A stretch of 64,000 nt of DNA from the NCBI GenBank assembly GCA_016281295.1, contig JAEEII010000066.1:9738-73737 (forward strand), read 5' to 3'. The notes beneath the pieces were generated by a model. The model was not told where the DNA came from and made no database searches. It saw only the letters and a program-made list of their open reading frames with translations. The DNA is from Bacteroidales bacterium. Lineage in GTDB: Bacteria > Bacteroidota > Bacteroidia > Bacteroidales > F082. The translations under genes and the position numbers were made by a program. Shown in pieces: positions 26,244 to 34,497 of this stretch; the first letter of the stretch is position 1; each line of letters begins with the position of its first letter.

Positions 26244-28523
26244 TTATTGGTTTTCTAAATGTTTAGCATATTTTTGCACTTCCTTAGCATGGGTCTCGGA
26301 GCTCACAAACCACACTTTGTCACCCAACTCAAACACCAAGGAAGAATTTGGATTGAGAATGAAATTGTCGTCACGCTCGACAGCAATCACAAAGACATTG
26401 AAACGATTGCGCAGATCCGAGTCATGCAGTGAGACTCCACGATATAGGTTATTTTCATCAATATCAGCGTAATAGATATTCACATCACTTGCCGGACGCT
26501 CCTTGATAAGAACATCGTCTTCGACCTCCACATACGGTCTCAGCTTGCCCAGTTGTTCCTCGGTTCCAAGGAATGTGACTTCATCCATAGGATAAAGCAC
26601 AAAATCACGCCGTGGCAGATCGACAGCTTCGTCACCACGATCGACCCCCACCACGCTGATGCCGTATTTCGCGCTGAAATCACACTCACGAATGCGTTTG
26701 CCTGCATACTCGCTCTTGGCAGTCAGCAACATCTTATCCAAGGTGAAATTCTCTTGTAAGACATCAGGAAGCACAAACGGCTGGAGGGTTTGACGGTTAT
26801 TCATATTGTCAAGGTAACGCTTTTCGATACGTTCATACCACTTCATGGCGGGGCTCAAAGTGCGAAGCAACAGGAGATAAACCAACGCGATGACAATAGC
26901 GATGACGTTGGCATCCATCACTATATGGAGGGAACGCCAAAACTCAGCGGTCATGCCCCGTCTGAAGATAATAGATGCGAAGAACCATGCCACGAGGAAA
27001 CGAACCACATTCATGATTCTCATCATGGTACGGTTCGCCTTGTTCGATTTGAACTTCGCTTCCGTTTCCTTATCCATGAGTTTCTTGAAACACAAGGCCC
27101 AGATGAAAGGCGACGCAATCAATAAGGTGACAAACACCATGATGATTCCTGAGTAAGGCTGCCTTAAACTGGTCATCACAGGCTCGAGGAGCGAGAAACA
27201 AAGCAATATCAAGGCAAGCAGGATGGCTCCATAAAGCACAATAGATTTGGTTTGGTTCACCACCAGCGTCTTCAGCGTGACGATAACACCACTTTTCACC
27301 TTTACATTCTTCTCTTTGTTGCCAAAGAAGGTGGTCCAGCTCTCAGGCACCTTTCGCTCAATCCAATGGAACAACGGCTCACCCCCCTTAATAAGATAAG
27401 GTGTAAGGAATGTGGTGATGATAGACACAGAGACGATGATGGGATAAAGGAAGTCATCGATGACGCCAAAGCTCATACCCACTGTAGCGATGATGAAAGA
27501 GAACTCACCAATTTGTCCAAAGCACATTCCCGCTCTGACAGCGTTATGCAGATTGTTGCCCGAAAGCAACATACCGATGCCTGAGCTCAGCGATTTCAAA
27601 GTCACCACGACGATGGTAATCACCAAAATCTGCCACCAGTATTGCACCAGGATAGCGGGATTGACCATCATACCGACCGAAACAAAAAACACGGCACCAA
27701 AAAGGTTCTTGATAGGCGAAGTGAGTTTATGAATCATCTCCGCCTCCAGTGTCTCAGCCAGGATAGAGCCCATGATGAAAGCGCCCAAGGCTGAAGAGAA
27801 TCCCGCTTTGTTGGCCAGCCATACCATGAAAAAACACAAGCCCACCGAGAAGACCGTCAAAGTCTCCTCCGACATGAATTTACGAGCCCATTTCAAAATG
27901 GTTGGGATGATAAAAACGCCACCCACATACCAAACCAGCAGGAAGAAAACAAGTTTTAAAACACTAAACAACAGCTCTTTACCATCGAGAGCCGTGCTCA
28001 CAGCCAACGTGGAGAGGATCACCATCATCAAGATAGCGGCTAAGTCCTCCACCACAAGAACACCTATCACACCGCCGGTGAACTTCTCCCCTTTCAGTTT
28101 CAAGTCCTCGAAAGCCTTGGCAATGATGGTGGTAGATGACATGGACAGCATAGCCCCCAGGAAAATACTATCCATCTGTGACCAGCCCATCAGCTTGCCT
28201 AAGAAAAAGCCGATGATACACATGGACACCAACTCTGTGAGGGCAGTGATGCCTACAGTCCCCGCTTGTTTTTTTAATTTCTTGAAACTGAATTCCAAAC
28301 CGATGGCAAACAGCAGAAAGACCATGCCAATCTCACTCCACACCTCCACGCTTTCATGGTCGATAATCACGGGAAACCATGGAAAATAAGGGCCGATAAG
28401 CAATCCTGCGATGATATAGCCAAGCACTAACGGCTGTTTTAACCATTTGAAAATAATTGTAGTGACACCCGCAGTAACGAGGATTAAAGCAAGGTCTGAA
28501 AATAAAGCGGGAACAGATTCCAT
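26244..28523 (-). CDS. CPA2-family cation:proton antiporter with regulatory C-terminal domains (first of tandem pair)
   Basis: Paralogue of the next gene, 759 residues and alignable from end to end: GYIIAGLLIGP, VFLLFAIGLEFSF, GAMLSMSSTTIIAKAF, GALIMGS-like SALGAFIMGSILAETLEAEM and FVSVGMMVNP in the transporter core, four extra helices in the middle, and two TrkA-C-like domains at the end (from LDKMLLTAKSEYAGKRI and from YYADIDENNLYRGV). The products differ most in the middle block and the cytoplasmic domains, which suggests different ligands or a heterodimer after tandem duplication. It lies 145 bases downstream of the pyrophosphatase gene, separated from it by a 23-bp inverted repeat. Confidence 0.9.
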   Translation of the reverse strand: MESVPALFSDLALILVTAGVTTIIFKWLKQPLVLGYIIAGLLIGPYFPWFPVIIDHESVEVWSEIGMVFLLFAIGLEFSFKKLKKQAGTVGITALTELVSMCIIGFFLGKLMGWSQMDSIFLGAMLSMSSTTIIAKAFEDLKLKGEKFTGGVIGVLVVEDLAAILMMVILSTLAVSTALDGKELLFSVLKLVFFLLVWYVGGVFIIPTILKWARKFMSEETLTVFSVGLCFFMVWLANKAGFSSALGAFIMGSILAETLEAEMIHKLTSPIKNLFGAVFFVSVGMMVNPAILVQYWWQILVITIVVVTLKSLSSGIGMLLSGNNLHNAVRAGMCFGQIGEFSFIIATVGMSFGVIDDFLYPIIVSVSIITTFLTPYLIKGGEPLFHWIERKVPESWTTFFGNKEKNVKVKSGVIVTLKTLVVNQTKSIVLYGAILLALILLCFSLLEPVMTSLRQPYSGIIMVFVTLLIASPFIWALCFKKLMDKETEAKFKSNKANRTMMRIMNVVRFLVAWFFASIIFRRGMTAEFWRSLHIVMDANVIAIVIALVYLLLLRTLSPAMKWYERIEKRYLDNMNNRQTLQPFVLPDVLQENFTLDKMLLTAKSEYAGKRIRECDFSAKYGISVVGVDRGDEAVDLPRRDFVLYPMDEVTFLGTEEQLGKLRPYVEVEDDVLIKERPASDVNIYYADIDENNLYRGVSLHDSDLRNRFNVFVIAVERDDNFILNPNSSLVFELGDKVWFVSSETHAKEVQKYAKHLENQ

Positions 28524-28606
28524 GGATATTGAAAATTAAAAATTGAAAGATGCAAAGATACAAAAAAAGAGGGATTGACCCTCATTTTTTTTGAAGTAAG
28601 AAATAA

Positions 28607-28661
28607 GAAGACAGAAGTCAGAAGATAGAATCCTGAGCTCTATCTTCTGACTTCTGTCTTC
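28607..28661 (-). terminator. Perfect 23-bp inverted repeat after hppA
   Basis: Arms 28607-28629 and 28639-28661 are exactly complementary, with a nine-base loop, starting eight bases after the hppA stop. No long T-tract follows. It should end or attenuate transcription into the antiporter pair. The arm sequence (CTTCTGACTTCTGTCTTC and its complement) also occurs inside topB. Confidence 0.6.
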
Positions 28662-28668
28662 AGTATTC

Positions 28669-30912
28669 TTAAAGCAGGTGACAAGTGACGGTCAAACCAG
28701 CCATCACGATGGAGACCATGCTCATCAGCTTGATAAGGATGTTCAATGAAGGACCTGACGTATCTTTGAAGGGGTCGCCGACGGTATCACCGACGACGGT
28801 AGCCTTATGATTGTCAGAGCCTTTACCTCCGAAGTTACCTTCTTCGACATATTTCTTCGCATTATCCCAAGCACCGCCTGAGTTAGCCATGAACACAGCC
28901 ATCACAAAGCCAGTGGCGAGTCCGCCGATCAACAGGCCCATCACACCGGGAACGCCGAGGATGACACCCGTGAGGATCGGGACGATGATAGCGAGGATGG
29001 AAGGCACCAGCATCTCGTGCTGTGCACCCTTGGTAGAGATAGCCACACAACGTTCGTAGTCAGGCTCGGCCTTGCCTTCAAGGATTCCCTTGATGGTGCT
29101 GAACTGACGACGCACTTCTTCGACCATCTTCTGGGCAGCGCGACCCACCGCGTTCATTGTCATGCCGCAGAACACGAAGGCCATCATGGCACCGATGAAG
29201 ACACCCACGAGAACGACAGGATTCATCAAGTTGACGTTATAGGCATCCATGAAGTCAATCAAAGAAGCTTCTTTGACCTGATCGACCGTCCAGGCCACGG
29301 TGTCAGTCACCTTGGCCATGCCGGTGGAGGCAGCGCCTGCCACACGGACGAGGGCGATCTTAATCTCTTCGACGTAAGAGGCCAGCAGGGCGAGTGCGGT
29401 CAGAGCAGCGGAGCCGATAGCGAAGCCCTTGCCAGTAGCAGCCGTGGTGTTGCCGAGGGCGTCGAGAGCGTCGGTACGTTTACGAACCTCAGGTTCGAGG
29501 CCACTCATCTCAGCATTACCACCCGCATTGTCGGCGATGGGACCGTAAGCGTCAGTAGCCAGGGTGATTCCCAAGGTGGAGAGCATACCCACAGCGGCGA
29601 TGCCGATGCCATAGAGACCCATGGAGAGATTCTTGGCGTTGAATGACAGATTGAAGCCATTGGCGCAGAGATAAGCCAGCACGATAGCCACACCCACGGT
29701 GACCACCGGGATAGCGGTGGAGAGCATACCGAGACCCAGACCGGAGATAATCACCGTAGCGGGGCCCGTCTTGGAGCTCTCAGCCACCTTTTGGGTGGGT
29801 TTGTAGCTTTGCGAAGTGTAATATTCCGTAGCCTTGCCGATAATGACGCCAGCGAGGAGGCCGACGACCACCGACAGTGACACATGCCACCATTGGCTGG
29901 TCTCAGTGCCGAACAGCCAGGCGAAGATGCCGAAGGTGGCGGCAGCAATCAACACAGCGGCAGTGTTGGTACCACGTGAGAGCGCACCCAGCAACTCTTT
30001 CATGCCAGCGTTCTCTTTGGTACGCACCAGGAAGATACCTATTAATGAAAGGATCACACCCACAGCGGCGATGAACATCGGAGCGAGCACCGCTTTCATC
30101 TGCAAGCCCTCCACAGCGGAAGTGGCGAAAGCGGAGGCACCCAATGCCATGGTAGCCAGGATGGAACCAGCGTACGATTCATAAAGGTCAGCACCCATAC
30201 CAGCGACATCACCGACGTTGTCACCGACGTTGTCAGCAATGGTAGCCGGGTTACGCGGGTCGTCCTCCGGGATGTTGAACTCGGTCTTACCCACGAGGTC
30301 AGCACCGACGTCAGCGGCCTTGGTGTAGATACCACCACCAACACGGGCGAACAAAGCCTGTGTGGAGGCACCCATACCGAAGGTCAGCATGGTGGTGGTG
30401 ATGGTCACAAGGTCAGCCTCGGCACCCACCATCTTAAGGAGATTAGTGCCTTTCAAGACCAGGAACCACACGGAGACGTCAAGCAAAGCAAGACCCACCA
30501 CGACAAGACCCATCACAGCGCCGGAGCGGAAAGCGACCTTCAAGCCACTGTTCAACGAGCGACGCGCGGCGTTAGCAGTACGAGCCGAGGCATAGGTGGC
30601 GGTCTTCATGCCAAAGAAACCCGCCAAGCCAGAGAAGAAACCACCGGTGAGGAAGGCGAACCACACAATGCCGTTCTGTAAATGGAACAGGCTCATGACA
30701 AAAAACACAATCGCCAGCACGATAAATACGATGATGACCACCTTGTACTGCTGTTTCAAGTAGGCCATAGCACCTTTACGAACATGTGCGGCGATCTTCT
30801 TCATTAAATCAGTGCCTTCGTCTTCTTTCATCATGGATTTGTAGAAGAAGAAAGCGAATGCAAGCGCCAAAATTGAGGCGGCAAGCACCCAATAAACGAC
30901 TGAGAGACTCAT
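28669..30912 (-). CDS. hppA: Membrane-bound ion-translocating pyrophosphatase
   Basis: Integral membrane enzyme of 747 residues with about 16 helices that couples pyrophosphate hydrolysis to export of protons and/or sodium. The substrate loops are complete: [20 protein letters not shown] followed by [20 protein letters not shown], and the C-terminal [14 protein letters not shown] and [15 protein letters not shown]. The segment [16 protein letters not shown] carries alanine where potassium-independent enzymes carry lysine, so this should be the potassium-dependent subfamily, which in Bacteroidota includes sodium and dual sodium/proton pumps. A TAACTTTG promoter element lies about 55 bases upstream. 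Downstream on the same strand are two cation antiporters, giving a possible ion-homeostasis block. Confidence 0.96.
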   Translation of the reverse strand: MSLSVVYWVLAASILALAFAFFFYKSMMKEDEGTDLMKKIAAHVRKGAMAYLKQQYKVVIIVFIVLAIVFFVMSLFHLQNGIVWFAFLTGGFFSGLAGFFGMKTATYASARTANAARRSLNSGLKVAFRSGAVMGLVVVGLALLDVSVWFLVLKGTNLLKMVGAEADLVTITTTMLTFGMGASTQALFARVGGGIYTKAADVGADLVGKTEFNIPEDDPRNPATIADNVGDNVGDVAGMGADLYESYAGSILATMALGASAFATSAVEGLQMKAVLAPMFIAAVGVILSLIGIFLVRTKENAGMKELLGALSRGTNTAAVLIAAATFGIFAWLFGTETSQWWHVSLSVVVGLLAGVIIGKATEYYTSQSYKPTQKVAESSKTGPATVIISGLGLGMLSTAIPVVTVGVAIVLAYLCANGFNLSFNAKNLSMGLYGIGIAAVGMLSTLGITLATDAYGPIADNAGGNAEMSGLEPEVRKRTDALDALGNTTAATGKGFAIGSAALTALALLASYVEEIKIALVRVAGAASTGMAKVTDTVAWTVDQVKEASLIDFMDAYNVNLMNPVVLVGVFIGAMMAFVFCGMTMNAVGRAAQKMVEEVRRQFSTIKGILEGKAEPDYERCVAISTKGAQHEMLVPSILAIIVPILTGVILGVPGVMGLLIGGLATGFVMAVFMANSGGAWDNAKKYVEEGNFGGKGSDNHKATVVGDTVGDPFKDTSGPSLNILIKLMSMVSIVMAGLTVTCHLL

Positions 30913-30967
30913 AGAAATTTAATTAAGTTATACATAAATGAATTACAAATTTCTAATACCAAGATTC

Positions 30968-30975
30968 CAAAGTTA
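30968..30975 (-). promoter_or_regulatory. -7 promoter element for hppA
   Basis: TAACTTTG on the minus strand, 55 bases before the ATG at 30912, implying a leader of roughly 50 bases. Confidence 0.55.
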
Positions 30976-31076
30976 CGTTTAAGGAGACAAAATTATGAAC
31001 AAATCCAAAAAAGCAAAAACATTTTTTAAAAAAAATGCGAATCTTTTTTTTTCTTGGAAAAGTCAAGAAATGTCTC

Positions 31077-31084
31077 TAATTTTG
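31077..31084 (+). promoter_or_regulatory. -7 promoter element for the bifunctional nuclease gene
   Basis: TAATTTTG, 45 bases before the ATG at 31130, in the divergent gap shared with hppA. Confidence 0.6.
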
Positions 31085-31129
31085 TCATTTGAAGGGGAAT
31101 AGATACCAACACAAGCTATCTTTTTGAAA

Positions 31130-31759
31130 ATGAATAAAATTGCATTAGAGATCAAAGGACTTTTGTACAGTGAGTCGCAAAGTGGGGCCTACGTGTTGAT
31201 TTTGGGCGACAAGCATTCAACCCGTCGTTTACCGATTGTCATTGGCAACAATGAGGCTCAGTCCATCGCACTGGGCTTAGAGGACACTCCTTCATCGCGT
31301 CCCCTCACCCATGACTTGTTCAAGCGTTTTGCGGAGCATTACAGTGTGGAGCTATTAGAGGTTGTCATCACCAGGTTTCGTGAGGGGGTCTTTTATGCGA
31401 TGCTGGTCTGCAAGCAAGGCGATGACATTTCCATGATTGACTCGCGTCCTTCCGATGCCATCGCGTTGGCGGTCAGGTTCCATTGTCCCATCTCTGCTTA
31501 CGAAAACGTGATGGAAGAGGCGGGCATCGAGATGGACGAGGTGAAAGACATGGAGGGCAACCCCGACGACAAGGACAAAGAGCCTTTGGAATCCGACGAC
31601 ACTTTAGGAGGCAGCATCGACGAGTTCCTCAACAAATACGAGACGCTGGAGAACCTGACACTTGACCAGCTTCAGCAACTCTTGCAGATGGCCATTGACG
31701 AGGAAAACTACGAGAAAGCCGCTGAGCTTCGTGATATTATCAATGAAAAAAACCAATAA
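31130..31759 (+). CDS. Bifunctional nuclease (BFN/DUF151) domain protein with UvrB/C motif
   Basis: A 209-residue cytoplasmic protein. Residues 1-130 are a DUF151/bifunctional nuclease domain (GAYVLILGDKHSTRRLPIVI, NNEAQSIALGLE, DSRPSDAIALAVRFHCPI). An acidic linker follows (about 135-160), then a UVR-type helical hairpin at the C-terminus (LQQLLQMAIDEENYEKAAEL), the motif through which UvrB and UvrC or Clp partners interact. The combination is common in Bacteroidota. The start is the ATG at 31130; an in-frame TTG two codons earlier is less likely. It is 30 bases upstream of the nucleoside transporter gene and may lead that operon. Biochemical role remains uncertain: nuclease activity is known only for some relatives. 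Confidence 0.85.
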   Translation: MNKIALEIKGLLYSESQSGAYVLILGDKHSTRRLPIVIGNNEAQSIALGLEDTPSSRPLTHDLFKRFAEHYSVELLEVVITRFREGVFYAMLVCKQGDDISMIDSRPSDAIALAVRFHCPISAYENVMEEAGIEMDEVKDMEGNPDDKDKEPLESDDTLGGSIDEFLNKYETLENLTLDQLQQLLQMAIDEENYEKAAELRDIINEKNQ

Positions 31760-31789
31760 ATTTTGAATTCTAACTAAACTTTAATCTAT

Positions 31790-33070
31790 ATGAAAGGTAT
31801 TAAATTCAGACTGATTGTGATGAACTTCCTGATCTTTGCGGTTTGGGGAGCTTATTTATGTTCTTTGGGTATTTATTTAGGCCGTATTGGCATGGGGGCT
31901 CATATCGGAAAGTTTTTTGCCATCCAAGGTATCGTGTCACTATTCATGCCCACACTCATCGGCATCATTGCGGACCGTTGGGTGCCGGCGCAAAAGATGT
32001 TAGGCATCTGTCATTTCCTGGCGGCGGTCTTCATGGCATTGGCTGGATATATGGGCATGAAGTACGGCAACGAAGTCACCTTCGGACAGATTTTTCCCTA
32101 TTATGCGTTGAGTGTAGCCTTTTTCATGCCAACTATAGCATTAGGTAACTCCGTGTCATACAATGCGTTGACTCAAGCCGGATTAGACACGGTAAAGGCC
32201 TTCCCTCCTATCCGGGTGTTTGGAACCATTGGATTCATTCTCTCCATGTGGATTGTCAACTTCACTGGATTCAAAGACAATTACATGCAGCTGTTCATCT
32301 CCGCCGCTTGGGGCATCATTCTGGCTGTATATGCCTTTACCTTACCGAACTGTCCCGTGAACAAGACTGCCAAAGGCTCATCGTTTGTGGACACCTTTGG
32401 ACTCCGCGCCTTCTCACTTTTTAAAGACGGCAAGATGTGTGTGTTTTTCATCTTCTCGTTCCTGTTGGGCATGTGCCTTCAGGTTACCAACGGCTTTGCC
32501 ACACCATTCCTTGACGCCTTTGGAACTGACCCTCAATACGCAAATGCTTTCGCGGTGAAAAACAACGTGTTCCTCTCCTCCATCTCACAGGTATCGGAGA
32601 CCTTATGCATCCTGCTCATTCCATTTTTCTTAAAGAGATTCGGCATCAAGAAGGTGATGCTTATCGCCTTTATCGCTTGGGCTCTACGTTTCTTCTTCCT
32701 CGGTGCGGGCAGTCCGACAGGATTCGGTTTGGTGCTGTTAATCCTCTCGATGATTGTTTATGGCGTGGCTTTCGACTTTTTCAACATCAGCGGATCGCTC
32801 TTTGTGGACCAGAACACGGATGAAAGCATCCGGTCAAGTGCGCAAGGAGTATTCATGATGATGACCAATGGTTTGGGTGCTACGATCGGTTCTTTCTGTG
32901 CGCAAGCTGTGGTGAATCATTTCGTATTCAACCCATCAACTGCCGACCCGAATTTCAACGTGATGGGTGGCTGGTCAACCGCATGGTACGTCTTCGCCGC
33001 CTTTGCCCTTGTGGTAGGCATCTTGTTCGCCATCCTGTTCAAATACAAACACCATCCTGAACAGGCGTAA
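31790..33070 (+). CDS. nupG: Nucleoside permease, MFS superfamily (NupG-like)
   Basis: A 426-residue inner-membrane transporter with about 12 helices. The N-terminal MNFLIFAVWGAYLCSLGIYL, the MPTLIGIIADRWVPAQKML loop and ALGNSVSYNAL match the nucleoside:proton symporter branch (NupG/XapB-like). It ends three bases before thyA, with folA next, so uptake of nucleosides is tied to thymidylate metabolism: imported thymidine or deoxyuridine can feed or bypass thymidylate synthase. The specific nucleoside range cannot be read from sequence. Confidence 0.85.
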   Translation: MKGIKFRLIVMNFLIFAVWGAYLCSLGIYLGRIGMGAHIGKFFAIQGIVSLFMPTLIGIIADRWVPAQKMLGICHFLAAVFMALAGYMGMKYGNEVTFGQIFPYYALSVAFFMPTIALGNSVSYNALTQAGLDTVKAFPPIRVFGTIGFILSMWIVNFTGFKDNYMQLFISAAWGIILAVYAFTLPNCPVNKTAKGSSFVDTFGLRAFSLFKDGKMCVFFIFSFLLGMCLQVTNGFATPFLDAFGTDPQYANAFAVKNNVFLSSISQVSETLCILLIPFFLKRFGIKKVMLIAFIAWALRFFFLGAGSPTGFGLVLLILSMIVYGVAFDFFNISGSLFVDQNTDESIRSSAQGVFMMMTNGLGATIGSFCAQAVVNHFVFNPSTADPNFNVMGGWSTAWYVFAAFALVVGILFAILFKYKHHPEQA

Positions 33071-33073
33071 ACG

Positions 33074-33901
33074 ATGAAGCAATACCTCGACCTCTTACAA
33101 CATATCCTTGACCACGGCGTGCAAAAAGGCGACCGCACGGGAACAGGCACCATCAGCGTGTTCGGGTACCAGATGCGTTTTGACCTCTCCGAAGGGTTTC
33201 CTTTGGTGACCACCAAGAAGGTGCATCTGAAATCAATCATCTATGAACTGCTCTGGATGCTCAACGGCGACACCAACATCCAATATTTGCATGACCACAA
33301 GGTCAGCATCTGGGATGAATGGGCTGACCCGAATGGCGACCTCGGACCTGTTTATGGCGCACAATGGCGCAACTGGAACGACGAAGGCATCGACCAAATC
33401 AAGGACGTGGTGAAAAGCATCCAAGAAAACCCCAATAGTCGTCGCCATATCGTGACGGCATGGAACCCTTCGGTGCTTCCTGATGAACACGAGAAAGATT
33501 TTGCCGCCAATGTCCGCAACGGCAAAGCCGCCCTTCCTCCCTGCCACGCCTTTTTCCAGTTTTACGTGGTGGAAGGAAGACTCTCCTGTCAGCTCTACCA
33601 ACGCAGTGCGGATGTCTTCCTTGGCGTTCCGTTCAACATCGCCTCATACGCCCTGCTCACCTTGATGATGGCACAGGTATGCGGCTTGCAACCCGGTGAG
33701 TTCATCCACACCTTTGGAGATGTACATATTTACAATAATCATATAGAACAAGTAAAAACACAACTTTCAAGGAGTCCTCGCCCGTTGCCCACCATGCAAC
33801 TTAACCCCGAGGTAAAAGACATCTGCGGTTTCCAATACGAGGATTTCACCTTAATTAATTATGATCCTTGGCCGACCATCAAGGGAGAGGTATCCGTTTA
33901 A
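33074..33901 (+). CDS. thyA: Thymidylate synthase
   Basis: Methylates dUMP to dTMP with methylene-tetrahydrofolate, producing dihydrofolate. Of 275 residues, the diagnostic segments are [20 protein letters not shown] at the N-terminus, [18 protein letters not shown], the catalytic [12 protein letters not shown] (Cys157), the [20 protein letters not shown] substrate block and [12 protein letters not shown]. The C-terminus ends GEVSV in place of the common PMAV-type tail, which closes over the active site; the length is otherwise normal. Dihydrofolate reductase follows after 23 bases and regenerates the folate this enzyme oxidises. Confidence 0.97.
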   Translation: MKQYLDLLQHILDHGVQKGDRTGTGTISVFGYQMRFDLSEGFPLVTTKKVHLKSIIYELLWMLNGDTNIQYLHDHKVSIWDEWADPNGDLGPVYGAQWRNWNDEGIDQIKDVVKSIQENPNSRRHIVTAWNPSVLPDEHEKDFAANVRNGKAALPPCHAFFQFYVVEGRLSCQLYQRSADVFLGVPFNIASYALLTLMMAQVCGLQPGEFIHTFGDVHIYNNHIEQVKTQLSRSPRPLPTMQLNPEVKDICGFQYEDFTLINYDPWPTIKGEVSV

Positions 33902-33924
33902 TTGAGAATTGATAATTTAGAGAT

Positions 33925-34416
33925 ATGACGTTATCTATTATTGTGGCGATGGCCAAAAACAGGGCTATCGGCAAAGACAACCAGCTGATTTGGCACATCA
34001 GCAACGACATGAAACATTTTAAGGCGGTAACCTTAGGGCACGCGGTCATCATGGGTTATAACACTTGGAAGTCGCTTCCGGGACAACGACCGCTACCACA
34101 TCGCCGCAACATCATCATCTCCTCCCGTCTTGAGCAAGAGCCAGAGGGTTTTGAGTTAGCCCATTCCATCCAAGAGGCGTTAGCGCTTGTCAGTGACGAA
34201 GAGGAAGTGTTTGTCATCGGCGGAGGCAGCATCTACGAGCAGCTCCTTCCGAAAGCAGATTATCTTTATCTCACCCGAATTGACAGAAACTTTGAGGCAG
34301 ACACTTACTTCCCTTTCATCAACTTCGAGAACTGGAACCTGATTGAGTTGGAAGTCATCGACGACGACCCGCAGGTAGATTACTCATACCGGTTTGAGGT
34401 TTGGGAGAAGAAGTGA
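33925..34416 (+). CDS. folA: Dihydrofolate reductase
   Basis: Reduces dihydrofolate to tetrahydrofolate with NADPH. The 163-residue protein has the expected MTLSIIVAMAKNRAIGKDNQ start, the acidic active-site residue in WHISNDMKHF (Asp28), the NADPH-binding VIMGYNTWKSLP and RRNIIISS, and VFVIGGGSIYEQLLP. In the VIMG loop a tyrosine follows where many enzymes have arginine. It is the last gene of the nucleoside transporter-thyA-folA unit, which ends at a strong bidirectional terminator. Confidence 0.96.
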   Translation: MTLSIIVAMAKNRAIGKDNQLIWHISNDMKHFKAVTLGHAVIMGYNTWKSLPGQRPLPHRRNIIISSRLEQEPEGFELAHSIQEALALVSDEEEVFVIGGGSIYEQLLPKADYLYLTRIDRNFEADTYFPFINFENWNLIELEVIDDDPQVDYSYRFEVWEKK

Positions 34417-34440
34417 GCATTGAGAGTTGAGAAATAAAAA

Positions 34441-34477
34441 AGGCGGAGCCTACTTTTTGCAAGGGGCTCCGCCTTTT
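34441..34477. terminator. Bidirectional rho-independent terminator between folA and the C10 protease
   Basis: Perfect 10-bp stem AGGCGGAGCC (34441-34450) / GGCTCCGCCT (34465-34474), followed by TTTT on the plus strand and by T6 on the minus strand, so it serves both convergent genes. Confidence 0.85.
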
Positions 34478-34497
34478 GTTTTCTGTATTCTGTGTTC

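Noticed and set aside
30913..31129. Riboswitch in the hppA/bifunctional nuclease gap
   Set aside because: The 217 bases are A/T-rich with two divergent promoters; no conserved aptamer core was recognisable.
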